64,000 nt of DNA, from positions 248,001 through 312,000 of the forward strand of contig NZ_JAGJEH010000005.1 of NCBI RefSeq assembly GCF_018100925.1, given 5' to 3'. The notes below the pieces were generated by a model that was not told the origin of the DNA, did not search any database, and was given only the letters and a program-made list of their open reading frames with translations. The stretch comes from Pseudoalteromonas luteoviolacea. GTDB lineage: Bacteria; Pseudomonadota; Gammaproteobacteria; Enterobacterales; Alteromonadaceae. This document shows, in pieces, positions 52,510 to 61,431 of the stretch. A program made the position numbers and the translations under genes. Every line of letters starts with the position of its first letter. Positions within the stretch are counted from its first letter, which is position 1.

Positions 52510-52877
52510 ATTAACTTCTTAGTTTTTCATTTTTTATTTGCATAAAGCTTACAGTTTTGGGGGGAAATACTTAGGTAAATTTAGCGCTAAATAGTGTTAA
52601 CCTTTTTTATAAGGTGTGGTTAACCTTCTATGTCTTCCTCTCTCTACAGAGTATCACTTTGTCTTCAGTTATCTATATATTTTTTGATTTGAAGAAGAAG
52701 TGGCAAAGCATGGCTTTCAACTTTTCCTGCAATTAATTTGTTGGTTAATTTTAGTGAGCACGCGGCGTAAATGGATTTAGCCTTGGTTTATATTTTTGAG
52801 CTGGAGGGGAGCTAATTGTTCATTAATAAGGAAGTTATAAATATATGTTTATAAGCTAAAGTACTGTCTGTTAGATA
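52510..52877. other. Intergenic region, nothing recognised
   Basis: About 370 bp, AT-rich, between the GNAT start and the terminator of the small secreted protein gene. No ORF or repeat was accepted. Confidence 0.35.
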
Positions 52878-52883
52878 ATAAAA

Positions 52884-52928
52884 GGAACCATGCCTTATGT
52901 ATACACATATGCTAAAGTGGCTGGTTCC
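52884..52928 (-). terminator. Terminator of the small secreted protein gene
   Basis: GGAACCA-T-GCC (52884-52894) pairs with GGC-TGGTTCC (52919-52928), and the minus-strand product ends in a TTTTATTA run. The loop is large (about 24 nt). Confidence 0.6.
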
Positions 52929-52940
52929 ATTTACTAATGT

Positions 52941-53270
52941 CTATTTATCAGATACCGCATAGACAAGTGAGCACTCACCACTTTCCGATGTTCTTATCCA
53001 AATAGGGTGGCCTGTAGTATGGGCTGTTAATAAAAGCGAATACACGGCGTTATAATTTGAGTCTTCAGGGCGTAATTTTATATAACCAGAGCTTCCAGCA
53101 TTGCATGATAGCTTTGATTCGTCACCAGAAGTACTTACGGATACGCCGCCTTTAGCTATAGTAACAATTCTTGTGATTTTGACATTAGTACAGCTTACTC
53201 CTGCACACTCGGCAGCGGCATTAAAAGAAAAAAGTGAAGCAAGTGCGGCAGTTAAAAAAATAAATTTCAT
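52941..53270 (-). CDS. Small secreted cysteine-containing protein
   Basis: A 109-residue protein with a signal peptide (MKFIFLTAALASLFSFNAAAE, cleaved before Glu21) and a mature domain with four cysteines (CAGVSC, KLSCNA, GECSLV). The pattern CTNVKITRIVTIAKGGVSVSTSGDE followed by HPIWIRT and CSLVYAVSD recalls a family of short secreted proteins I have seen in Vibrio and related genera, but I cannot name it with certainty. Function unknown. ATG 53270 is preceded by a GGAGA ribosome site. Confidence 0.65.
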   Translation of the reverse strand: MKFIFLTAALASLFSFNAAAECAGVSCTNVKITRIVTIAKGGVSVSTSGDESKLSCNAGSSGYIKLRPEDSNYNAVYSLLLTAHTTGHPIWIRTSESGECSLVYAVSDK

Positions 53271-53510
53271 GATCTCTCCATAGTTATAATCGTTAGTTTG
53301 GTGAATAGATAACGCTATTATATTTTTGTAATAAATGAACGGAGGCCATACAGCGCGCTCATTTAGGTTGTGACTTATTTGTAGTTAGGTATTTATATAA
53401 TACAATTTGAAAACAAGAAATGTACATTCCTAGCCTCTTTCAATTTATGATGATTGCCGTGATGCAGCCATCACTTTTCAATAATAACTGCAACACATTC
53501 GGTTATAAAA

Positions 53511-54458
53511 TCAAAACATCATCATGTTGATTGCAGGGAGCAATGCCTCGAAACCATAAACATAAACTTCAGCGCTTTTATCCGCAGAATACCCTTCGGA
53601 GTCAGATACAGAAACCGTCACATTGTAACGTCCTTTATTGGCATAGCTATGAGTTACAGAATTCTGCGAGCTTGAACTCGCTCCATCTCCTAAAGACCAC
53701 AACCAAGAGGTTGAATCTACGATATCTTCTATTGAATAGGCGGCGTTAATCGTAAGGTTACTGCCAACGTATACGGAATAATGGTCGTTGTCTAACAATA
53801 CGCTAGTTTGTACTTCGGGGCCGTAAAATGTGCGCACCATCAAAATATCCGTCTCACTTAGTTCGCCATTACCATTGTATTGCGGATTACAGTAATTCAT
53901 GACAGAGCTCAAGTCCCAGCGGCCAATGTCGATATCGCCATTTGTCCCTTGTGTAGGCTCATCGCATGTATCCGGTGTGTCTTGTCTATTTTGTTCGTGA
54001 GCAAACCCAAGGGCATGACCAAACTCATGTACAGCGATAACTTCATTGCACCACCTGCGGGAGGATTGACAGTTTTGATTCCAATTCTCATATGTGAAGT
54101 TTAAACTCATACCATTTTGACGCCCACGTATTCTGGTGCCTAGCCCGTCTACATGCGCTCCAAATTCTGTGCTATCAGCCACTTGAATCCTGATGCCATC
54201 TGAGCTTCTTTCACATTCATTCCAACCAAAAAAGTTTACGTTTGAATTGGCTTCCCAAGAGTTTTCGACAGCTTCCCGTACTGATGCTCTATCTGCTGCT
54301 GTCGAGTCATTGAGGTTTTCCCAGCAGACATGAATGCTGTTGGTATTCCAGATGGTGCTGGTCAAAACATGACCTCTAGTGGTTACATCGGCGCTGGCTA
54401 TTGAGTTGAACAATATAGCCATAGACAACACTGAAGTTTTCAACAGAGAAACGTGCAT
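53511..54458 (-). CDS. Secreted zinc metalloprotease (HExxHxxGxxH) with PKD domain
   Basis: ATG 54458 follows AAGGA with 8-nt spacing; the longer frame to 54593 lacks a ribosome site and would bury the signal peptide. The 315-residue product has a signal peptide (MHVSLLKTSVLSMAILFNSIASA), then a matrixin/astacin-like catalytic domain with HEFGHALGFAHEQNR (His144, Glu145, His148, His154 counted from this start) and a Met-turn SSVMNYCNP. A C-terminal PKD domain follows (SWLWSLGDGASSSSQNSVTHSY, GRYNVTVSVSDSEG). It is an extracellular endopeptidase, probably acting with the serine protease and carboxypeptidase encoded in the window. Confidence 0.85.
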   Translation of the reverse strand: MHVSLLKTSVLSMAILFNSIASADVTTRGHVLTSTIWNTNSIHVCWENLNDSTAADRASVREAVENSWEANSNVNFFGWNECERSSDGIRIQVADSTEFGAHVDGLGTRIRGRQNGMSLNFTYENWNQNCQSSRRWCNEVIAVHEFGHALGFAHEQNRQDTPDTCDEPTQGTNGDIDIGRWDLSSVMNYCNPQYNGNGELSETDILMVRTFYGPEVQTSVLLDNDHYSVYVGSNLTINAAYSIEDIVDSTSWLWSLGDGASSSSQNSVTHSYANKGRYNVTVSVSDSEGYSADKSAEVYVYGFEALLPAINMMMF

Positions 54459-54788
54459 AATTGATTTCCTTGATTGTGATATTAATCTTTTCAAATTAAC
54501 AATAATTAAGAGTTGTAAATTAGTATTGTTAAATGTATTTATGACGGTTATATGGCTTAACGTTGAATTATTAACTATGTATTCAACGTGCAATCATGCG
54601 AAGTTCATGAAGTCTTAAATATGAACTTTACTTGGCCACTTTTAATTTTATTAAGCATGTCCATAGTATTTTTAATTATAAATACCCCTTAAACTCTTGG
54701 GTTGAATTATCTATTTTTATTGCGTTTCTGATGCATTTTTTATTATTTAAATGACCAAGTAGTGCATTGCAGGAAGAAGACGAATTGT

Positions 54789-55658
54789 TTAATTTTCAGC
54801 ACAGAAACTAGGCTGATACTGATAGACAAACTGGGTTTTGGTTAGGCTAAGGGCGTTAACAGCACTGTGTTCGCTTGCCAGCTTGTCAAATAAATCGGCC
54901 GCACGTGATGCAACCTTTTGGCTGTAATCTCCCTGATTATCTTGGTACTTAAATGATAATTCGGCAATTAAAGGGGTATTTGATTGCTGGGCGGTGTACC
55001 AGAGTGTCAGTGCAAACTCCGCGTCTTGTTCGCCTAAATCAATCACAATGCCTTCGTAAACATATTCAGAGATTGCTAATCCAGAAACCGCCTGTAAAGG
55101 TAGGGAGCTTGAAAGCTGGTATTTTTGGTGAAATCCCGAAAAGTGATAGTTAATATCTTTTACTTCATTGATATTACGTGTGTTAGGGGTTTTGGTAGAA
55201 TGACTGTAGGTGACCTTCCAATTTCCTGATGCCGCAATACTGTAGTCGGCTTCGAGCTTAGTTTTTGCTTCATTAGAGTCGGCAGATAAGTCTTCAAATG
55301 CAGATAGGTAACGATCGGTATGGCGGTATTTTAACGTGACCTCAGATCCATCTTGATCTGTTCTTTCTCTAAACACATAACCTAGTTTTGCGAGAGTACA
55401 TTCATGGATGATGTCATAAAAAGTGACCTCGCGCGTTTTTGCCAAAAATACTGAACCAGTCGTATTTTTGCTGGTAGCTTGGCGAGCGAGAGACGCCAGC
55501 TCTGTGAATACGCTGTTTACATCTGACAACTCTGTTGATTTGGTGAATAAGCTCGTGTCTAACATGAGTTTGTACTCTTTTGAGTCGACAACAGGGTTGG
55601 CGCATGCCATGTTGGCGTAGCAAAAAGCAAGCAGGGGGAGAGTAGCTCGGTAGTTCAT
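54789..55658 (-). CDS. Secreted protein of unknown function downstream of the phytase-like gene
   Basis: A 289-residue protein with a signal peptide (MNYRATLPLLAFCYANMACA). The mature part has mixed alpha/beta composition; EVTLKYRHTDRYLSAF and KLEADYSIAASGNWKV are reminiscent of CYTH-fold strands (E-x-x-L-K-x-R), which bind phosphate or phosphorylated substrates, but this is a weak resemblance. It lies 50 bp downstream of the phytase-like esterase gene and probably shares its transcript, so a related role in phosphate or organophosphate use is possible. Family uncertain. Confidence 0.6.
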   Translation of the reverse strand: MNYRATLPLLAFCYANMACANPVVDSKEYKLMLDTSLFTKSTELSDVNSVFTELASLARQATSKNTTGSVFLAKTREVTFYDIIHECTLAKLGYVFRERTDQDGSEVTLKYRHTDRYLSAFEDLSADSNEAKTKLEADYSIAASGNWKVTYSHSTKTPNTRNINEVKDINYHFSGFHQKYQLSSSLPLQAVSGLAISEYVYEGIVIDLGEQDAEFALTLWYTAQQSNTPLIAELSFKYQDNQGDYSQKVASRAADLFDKLASEHSAVNALSLTKTQFVYQYQPSFCAEN

Positions 55659-55708
55659 AACTTTCCTTATTATATTGTGGTTAAAAGCGGCCGAAGCCGC
55701 TCAAATGG

Positions 55709-57313
55709 TTATTTGTCGAGTGTGAGGTTTTCAAATAAATAGAGTGTGTTGCCATCAACTTTTGATTTGGCGGTATCTAAGTACTTTTGTTCCAAAACGC
55801 CACCGGTTGACCAAGTAGCAAAGTCATCATCGTTGAGTACGGCCAGTCGACTGTTATCTATTAGCCACATACCTTCAAGCTTGTCATGGGGGTATGCAAT
55901 TTCTTGCACTAGATCCAATACCAGAGACTTGCTAACAGGCGTGATCGCATGCGCTGAGAGTGTATCCCATCCTGACTCTAGCACTGTTTGCTCGAGCGTT
56001 TTTCCCGCGACCAATAAACCTAAGTTGGGATCTTGCGTAAGGTCTGTTGTTTCAGCTACCTGTTCAAGATCGGTTGCTCCTTCGAGGTTAATTTTATAAA
56101 TGCGTTTCATGGCTTCAGGGTTTTGCTCATAAAATGCACCATCTCGTTCAATAACTAAAAATTCGGTATTCGAAAGCGCCACAATGCCTGAATTGGAGTT
56201 TTGCGCTTTTTCTTGTTTATATAAAAACTGCCCAATTTGCTTCGTTTTCAAGTTAACGGTCACAATGCGAGTGATATCGAGTGCCTTAACCGCTTTGTCC
56301 GGGTTGTAGAGCGTTGATTGCATAATCCCCACAAGTGTTGTTTCGTCAGGTGTGATTGCTAAGCCTTCCATGCCTCTATTTGCCCTGCGATGTTCATATT
56401 CTTGCGGTAAATTGATAGTGACACGTTCATCATGGGAAAATGCATTGATACGACCTATCTCTTTACCGTCGCTATCAAAGTGCACAATGTGCGGACCGTA
56501 CTCGTCGCTCACCCAAAAACTGCCATCCGACAGAGCCACAAGCCCTTCGCCGTCTAATCCATAATCATCCAACTTAATTGGGTTGTGCGTTTGATCAAAA
56601 GGCTGAGCTTGATCAACCAAAACAGGTTGGCCTTCAACTGTGTATGGCGTCTCTCCGGTTCCACCTAGATCGGAAGTGTTAGGCAGGCCGCTAATAGGTG
56701 TGCCATCGGGCCTTTTGAGAAGGATTTCTTTTAATTTATTTACCTTACCAGTGGCGGTCAATTCGAATAGACCGATACGCGGCGTATAGTCAGGAGTAGG
56801 GAATTTTTTTCCTTTGCCGTAGTCGCCCGTGAAACTGGCATTTGGGCCTCGATCTGTGAGTGCATAAAATTGATTTTTAATGCTTGGGTGCGCCACCATA
56901 TCTGAGCCATATCCGCCGTTACGAATTTCGAATACACTGCCTTCAACACTGCCGTTTTGTATATCTTTTCTCAGTGCTGTATAGGGCAGCTTTGCGCCAT
57001 TGGCGGTGAGAGGAGAAGGCTGACACACGTAATTAGTTTGATTGATTTCATTGTTATTTAGCGCGCCGTTACTATTTTGATCGACCCCAGAGTGCACAGC
57101 TACACCGCCAAAAAAGCAATGGGTATCGCCCATATTGAGCACTTGTTGATCGATGAGGCTCGCTAGGCCTGCATTTCCATCTTTACCAGCGGAACCTTCC
57201 GCGCCGTTTTGGCCTGCTTGTCCATTTGAACCATCTTTGCCGTCGTCACCACTGCAAGCACTTAAAAGCCCTGCTAATAAACACGTTATTAGACTTAAAT
57301 TAACCTTATTCAT
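55709..57313 (-). CDS. Esterase-like/phytase-fold lipoprotein with collagen-like linker
   Basis: The 534-residue protein is a lipoprotein (LLAGLLSAC, Cys20). Immediately after the anchor comes a collagen-like Gly-X-X stretch (about residues 21-49, for example GKDGSNGQAGQNGAEG), then a short EF-hand-like segment (HSGVDQNSNGALNNNEINQ). Next is a large domain with the phytase-like esterase pattern: YALTDRGPNASF, GLDGEGLVALSDGSFWVSDEYGPHIVHFDSDG, RRANRGMEGLAITPDE, and PHDKLEGMWLIDNSRLAVLNDDDF. The domain fits the esterase-like activity of phytase family (a beta propeller acting on phosphate esters). The collagen-like linker probably projects it from the outer membrane. Confidence 0.8.
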   Translation of the reverse strand: MNKVNLSLITCLLAGLLSACSGDDGKDGSNGQAGQNGAEGSAGKDGNAGLASLIDQQVLNMGDTHCFFGGVAVHSGVDQNSNGALNNNEINQTNYVCQPSPLTANGAKLPYTALRKDIQNGSVEGSVFEIRNGGYGSDMVAHPSIKNQFYALTDRGPNASFTGDYGKGKKFPTPDYTPRIGLFELTATGKVNKLKEILLKRPDGTPISGLPNTSDLGGTGETPYTVEGQPVLVDQAQPFDQTHNPIKLDDYGLDGEGLVALSDGSFWVSDEYGPHIVHFDSDGKEIGRINAFSHDERVTINLPQEYEHRRANRGMEGLAITPDETTLVGIMQSTLYNPDKAVKALDITRIVTVNLKTKQIGQFLYKQEKAQNSNSGIVALSNTEFLVIERDGAFYEQNPEAMKRIYKINLEGATDLEQVAETTDLTQDPNLGLLVAGKTLEQTVLESGWDTLSAHAITPVSKSLVLDLVQEIAYPHDKLEGMWLIDNSRLAVLNDDDFATWSTGGVLEQKYLDTAKSKVDGNTLYLFENLTLDK

Positions 57314-57523
57314 TTTTAACTCCTTATTATGTAATGCTCAAAGGCATGCTTTGATTAAAATGTGAGCTAGCATATACATCTCTGGTCATAGATTTATGAC
57401 AATAAACAAAGAAAGAGTTTGATATGTCGAGCCGGCTTTGGGGATCAAAAAAGGGCAAGTTTATAAAAGCTGGCTTTGTCTAGTTGATGCTACTGAAAGT
57501 CAGATCATCGCTTAAAAGGGCAA
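57314..57523. other. Intergenic region upstream of the small ORF
   Basis: About 210 bp between the phytase-like gene (divergent) and the short ORF at 57524. No features besides an AT-rich stretch. Confidence 0.3.
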
Positions 57524-57661
57524 ATGCGTTTTAAACTCGATGATAAAGAGTGGACATTTGAGCTGATTGAGTACGCACAAGAGGGTATCACTGTATGTGA
57601 TTATGAAGTGGGCCAATCTTGTGAAACCAAAATGACATGGTTATTTAATAAACCAGAATAA
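57524..57661 (+). CDS. Possible 45-residue small protein
   Basis: ATG 57524 follows AAAAGGG (spacing about 5). The 45 residues (MRFKLDDKEWTFELIEYAQE and onward, ending NKPE) are soluble with two cysteines. A strong plus-strand terminator lies 55 bp beyond the stop (57717-57749), supporting a real transcript. No family known to me. Confidence 0.4.
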   Translation: MRFKLDDKEWTFELIEYAQEGITVCDYEVGQSCETKMTWLFNKPE

Positions 57662-57716
57662 TTACTAGAAACGTTTTTTACGGTAATCGAATAGGTTTTC
57701 ACGAATGTAATTAAAT

Positions 57717-57749
57717 AGCGCGCTCGGTGTCTCACTTGGCGCGCTTTTT
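57717..57749 (+). terminator. Terminator downstream of the small ORF
   Basis: AGCGCGC (57717-57723) and GCGCGCT (57739-57745) form a GC-rich stem, followed by TTTT. It lies between the small ORF (+) and the YdcZ-like gene (-). Confidence 0.75.
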
Positions 57750-57788
57750 AGTTGCTAAAAGTATGCTGCAAAGCGTTTGAAGTGCTCA

Positions 57789-58259
57789 TTAACTCTGTTG
57801 TGGTTTGCTCAGCACGAGCACTATTCCTGCAATCATCAAAGTTAACCCCGTGAGGCGCTTATAATCTAACGCGTACTGTTTGACCCCAAAAAAGCCGAAA
57901 TGATCAATCACTACCATTGCGATGAGTTGACCTAGCAATACAAAAGCGATGGCATTAGCAATGCCAAATTTAGGCGCCACCCAGCTAATAGTCAGAATAT
58001 AAAACATGACAAAACATCCACCGAAATAAAAGTACCAAGGTGTGCCTGTTGCATAGAGTGTTTTGGGCAATCCGCTGGTGGTAAACAGGTAGGTAAGTGC
58101 GATACAGAATCCAACAAAAAGTAAAATGACAGCTGCAAGGGCTGTATTTTGCAGTTTATTAGAAAGTCCACCATTTAATGCCGCCATGATAGGAATACCC
58201 AAGCCCGCAACAAACATAATGAATCCGTATAGCATAAAGTTCTGTGTTCCTTGGAGCAT
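57789..58259 (-). CDS. DMT-superfamily small membrane protein (YdcZ-like)
   Basis: A 156-residue protein with five transmembrane helices (FMLYGFIMFVAGLGIPIMAALNGGLS, AAVILLFVGFCIALTYLF, and so on), the size and pattern of the YdcZ/DUF606 transporters: N-terminal PIMAALNGGLS, LYATGTPWYFYFGGCFVMFYILT, and a final AGIVLVLSKP. It probably exports a small molecule, but no substrate is known for this group. ATG 58259 follows AGGAAAAC on the minus strand. It stands alone. Confidence 0.78.
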   Translation of the reverse strand: MLQGTQNFMLYGFIMFVAGLGIPIMAALNGGLSNKLQNTALAAVILLFVGFCIALTYLFTTSGLPKTLYATGTPWYFYFGGCFVMFYILTISWVAPKFGIANAIAFVLLGQLIAMVVIDHFGFFGVKQYALDYKRLTGLTLMIAGIVLVLSKPQQS

Positions 58260-58668
58260 GTTGTTTTCCTCGTTTCTATATGTTGTGGTCTGTACTTGAG
58301 TAATTGTCAGCCGTCACTTTATCCACCATCACAGCAGTTGTAAAATCCGGATTATTTATTTCACTGAACGTGTTAACCGCTTAATGGTTTGGATTGACGG
58401 CGCGCCATTACCTGTGATTGAAAAGCTAAAATCAGCCATAGCGTGATTGTTGACAAATTAATTGGCACTAGGGTGTATATGGTCATGAATATTAGCTGTA
58501 AATGCTGAAGTCAATAATGGAATACAAGTAAGGATGTGAATTTTCGTTTGGATCATAGAAACTAATTATAAATAGATTTATATTGTGTGGGATTTTTTAA
58601 TCTACATTTTGTGGAAATTTAAAATTGTTTTATTTGCAATAAAAAGTAATAAAGAAGGAATTGTTTAA
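58260..58668. other. Intergenic region upstream of the Ig-like gene
   Basis: About 410 bp. The stretch just before 58669 is AT-rich with an AAGAAGGAA ribosome site. No gene seen. Confidence 0.35.
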
Positions 58669-59397
58669 ATGATTAAAAATACATATAAAGCGCTTATGGC
58701 TTTAGCTGGCTCAACCTTATTGATGAGCACAGCCCAAGCCGCACCTGTTTTGAATAAGGCCATTCATGAGTTTAATGCCGGACTTTATATTCAAGAAGAG
58801 TTTAATATTTTAAAAGATGACAATGTCATTGACCCAAACTATGCAAGTCAGGAGCTAAGGATCCAACTCAGTCCTGATAAGTCATATAGCCAGATTGGCT
58901 TTTACGATAAAATCCGAACTCAATATGGCCAAGCGATTGCGTACAATACCGTTGACAGGCGTTGGGTTAAGTTCAAAGGAAAAGTTTTATACTTTGCGGC
59001 TGTATCTGATGGCACAAATAAATTTGAGACCATCCCATTTCGGGTATTGAACCCCGCGGGGGAAGCTTCCGAGTGGGGAGAAATCAGGATCAGCCTAGAT
59101 AATGCATTTGACGGGCACTATGATGTTTATCCAAGCGATGACTTCTCACAAACTAGTATGGGTCAACCCGTTGCTATTGATGTAAAAGCCAATGACAGTG
59201 ATGTTCCCTATTACTTTGGCGTTGAAGTATATGCCAGTGCGGCCAATGGACGTGTCACTGTAAACAATGACAAAACGATCACTTACACACCAAATGCCGG
59301 GTTTGTTGGGCAAGATTCATTTAAATATCGCATTAAAGGAAATAATTTATATGATATTTCCAGTGCGCCTGCAACAGTCACTGTTGACGTAAACTAA
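58669..59397 (+). CDS. Secreted protein with Ig-like (cadherin-type) C-terminal domain
   Basis: A 242-residue protein with a signal peptide (ALMALAGSTLLMSTAQA, cleaved near residue 24) and a C-terminal Ig-like/Big-type repeat: SMGQPVAIDVKANDSDVP, ANGRVTVNNDKTITYTPNAGFVGQDSFKY and ending VTVDVN, typical of tandem adhesin repeats of marine bacteria, present here once. The N-terminal ~140 residues form a beta-rich domain with no match. It may be a surface or matrix protein. Confidence 0.72.
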   Translation: MIKNTYKALMALAGSTLLMSTAQAAPVLNKAIHEFNAGLYIQEEFNILKDDNVIDPNYASQELRIQLSPDKSYSQIGFYDKIRTQYGQAIAYNTVDRRWVKFKGKVLYFAAVSDGTNKFETIPFRVLNPAGEASEWGEIRISLDNAFDGHYDVYPSDDFSQTSMGQPVAIDVKANDSDVPYYFGVEVYASAANGRVTVNNDKTITYTPNAGFVGQDSFKYRIKGNNLYDISSAPATVTVDVN

Positions 59398-59420
59398 TTT
59401 AATACGTATTTAGGTTATAG

Positions 59421-59446
59421 TGCGCAATACAGGCTATTGCGCATTT
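59421..59446 (+). terminator. Terminator of the Ig-like gene
   Basis: TGCGCAATA (59421-59429) and TATTGCGCA (59435-59443) form a 9-bp perfect stem with a 5-nt loop. Only a short T-run follows. Confidence 0.6.
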
Positions 59447-59659
59447 CAATCAATACCTTGGTTTAATTTTGCTAATGGATGCTATTTTCTTTTATGTGTA
59501 GTGTTTTATGGTCATAGATTAAATCAAACTATCTAAAACGGTATATTTACATTGCGGCGCTTGAGAGTGGGCGCATTAACGTGTTTTAATTCAAAAGCGC
59601 TTCCGATGCTTTTTCAGTATCGCCTATTACAAAAAAATAAAAAATCATGAGAAAATAAC

Positions 59660-60409
59660 ATGTCAGCAAAAGCCATTATTATTGGGGCCACTTCAGGCAT
59701 TGGCAAAGCACTTGCCATTCATATGGCAAAACAGGGTTATAAACTTGGTTTAACTGGGCGGCGTGAACATCTTCTGCATTCATTGCAACAACAACTAGGC
59801 ACTCAAACTTGTATTTCCGTGATGGATATTGCTCAGCCACAAAACGCGATTGCGCAGCTTAAATATTTGATTGAACAGATGCAAGGTGTCGACATCATTA
59901 TTATCAATGCGGGAATAGGCAGCTGCGAGCCTGATTTCCCGCTCAGTGGAGAGCTCGAAACAATAGCTGTCAATGTGACAGGTTTTACTGGTATCGCCAA
60001 TACGGCTTACCACTATTTTGCTCAGCAAAGGGCGGGACACCTAGTTGCGACGTCATCAATTATGTCATTGAGAGGTGGGCCATGCGCATCATATAACGCA
60101 TCTAAAGCTTACATTGCCAGTTACCTTGAAGGTCTATATTGCCGAGCCTATAGAGACGGTATTGATATATCGTTGACGGATATACGACCAGGGTTTGTCG
60201 ACACTGACATGGCCAAAGGCAATGGCATCTTTTGGCTGGCCCCCGTGGACAAAGCTGCACAACAAATTCTGTCTGCTATCGAGAAGAAAAAGCGTATTGC
60301 CTATGTTACTAAAAGGTGGCAGTTAATCGCGCTATTAATGCGCTTTATGCCCTTTAAAGGTTTCGTGAGGTTGATGTTAGGAAGCAAAAGCCGAGCAAAG
60401 GCAGACTAA
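59660..60409 (+). CDS. Short-chain dehydrogenase/reductase
   Basis: At 249 residues it shows the classical SDR pattern: the NAD(P) loop GATSGIGKAL (9-18), an Arg pair TGRREHL (35-41) favouring NADP, NAG at about 87-89 (INAGIG), and the active-site segment VATSSIMSLRGGPCASYNASKAYIASY with the catalytic Ser, Tyr and Lys (S-x-x-Y-x-x-x-K). The C-terminal helix LIALLMRFMPFKGFVRLML may touch membranes. It oxidises or reduces an alcohol/ketone; the substrate is unknown. Convergent with the RimK-like gene. Confidence 0.86.
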   Translation: MSAKAIIIGATSGIGKALAIHMAKQGYKLGLTGRREHLLHSLQQQLGTQTCISVMDIAQPQNAIAQLKYLIEQMQGVDIIIINAGIGSCEPDFPLSGELETIAVNVTGFTGIANTAYHYFAQQRAGHLVATSSIMSLRGGPCASYNASKAYIASYLEGLYCRAYRDGIDISLTDIRPGFVDTDMAKGNGIFWLAPVDKAAQQILSAIEKKKRIAYVTKRWQLIALLMRFMPFKGFVRLMLGSKSRAKAD

Positions 60410-60425
60410 TATCTTTGCTCGGCTT
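60388..60425. terminator. Bidirectional terminator overlapping the SDR stop
   Basis: AAGCCGAGCAAAG (60388-60400) pairs with CTTTGCTCGGCTT (60413-60425), 13 bp, with the SDR stop codon inside the loop. It ends both the SDR and the RimK-like transcripts. Confidence 0.8.
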
Positions 60426-60435
60426 CTTGTTGATG

Positions 60436-61431
60436 TTAGCCTTTCACTGACTCAGTTTCTTTTTGAGGCTGCACATTTGAACTATTTTTAGCAGCACCCG
60501 CTTTTTTTGTATCTGCTGGTGTTTTGTCAAAGATACCAAGGCGGATCCGAATAAAGTGGAAGATCTCTTTTGGTACATTAATGTCTAAAGCCGTTTCTAG
60601 TCCTTCAAAACCAGGGGAAGAGTTCGCTTCGCAAATTTTGAAGTGCTCTTGATCAAATAGCAGGTCAATACCCGCTACATCTAATCCCAGAACATTGGCA
60701 GTTTGCGTGGCTAGCCATTCAATTTCTGGTGTGATTGGATGAGGTCGACCTTTGGCACCAGCGCTTACATTGGCTTTAAAGTTTTCACCATTGGAATTAC
60801 GCTCCATACAGGCAACCGCTCGCCCACCGATGGTGAAAATGCGTAAATCCCTGCCATGACTCGCTTTTACAAACTGTTGCAAGATGATGTTTGCTTTAGG
60901 GTTAGTGGCTTCTATTAGTTGCATCAAATCATCGAATTCGCTTTTCGATTTGGATAAGAATACGCCGCTTCCCTGTGAGCCTGAAAGTGTTTTCACTACA
61001 ACAGGAAAACCAATTTGCCGCTCTACAAGTGCGACATTAACCGGGAACTTGACCAACATTGTATCTGGGGTTGGCAGATTCTTCTCCGCTAGAATTTGTT
61101 GAGCAAATAGCTTATCTTTTACTGTTTCGATAGAATTTGAACTGTTGACACAGTACACACCTAATCGCTCTAAATGGCGAATAATAGCCAATGCAAAATA
61201 AGTTGTGCCCGCCCCCATACGTGGTAAAACGAAGTCGGGTAGCTGATGCTTTTTCCCATCAATGAGAATACTTTTTTCATCATCTCGGGTAACAGTTAAA
61301 TCAAATTGATCTGGAGAGAATACCTCGAGCTCTATATTTTCCTCTTTTGCAACTTCTACTAGCCTGTGAATTTCATAGGCTTCTTGTCGCAATAAACTCG
61401 CATTTTCTTTGTATATTATCCAGCCTCGCAC
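60436..61431 (-). CDS. RimK-family ATP-grasp ligase
   Basis: The GTG start at 61431 overlaps the stop of the preceding gene (TAGTG), so translation is coupled. The 331-residue protein has an N-terminal domain (VRGWIIYKENASLLRQEAYEI), a central ATP-grasp domain with NSSNSIETVKDKLFAQQILAE, LPTPDTMLV, VVVKTLSGSQGSGVFL, QQFVKASHGRDLRIF and ICEANSSPGFEG (Mg/ATP ligands), and a Lys/Ala-rich tail. RimK-type ligases add glutamate or other amino acids to a protein C-terminus or small acceptor. It is longer than E. coli RimK at the C-terminus; the acceptor is unknown. Confidence 0.85.
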   Translation of the reverse strand: MRGWIIYKENASLLRQEAYEIHRLVEVAKEENIELEVFSPDQFDLTVTRDDEKSILIDGKKHQLPDFVLPRMGAGTTYFALAIIRHLERLGVYCVNSSNSIETVKDKLFAQQILAEKNLPTPDTMLVKFPVNVALVERQIGFPVVVKTLSGSQGSGVFLSKSKSEFDDLMQLIEATNPKANIILQQFVKASHGRDLRIFTIGGRAVACMERNSNGENFKANVSAGAKGRPHPITPEIEWLATQTANVLGLDVAGIDLLFDQEHFKICEANSSPGFEGLETALDINVPKEIFHFIRIRLGIFDKTPADTKKAGAAKNSSNVQPQKETESVKG

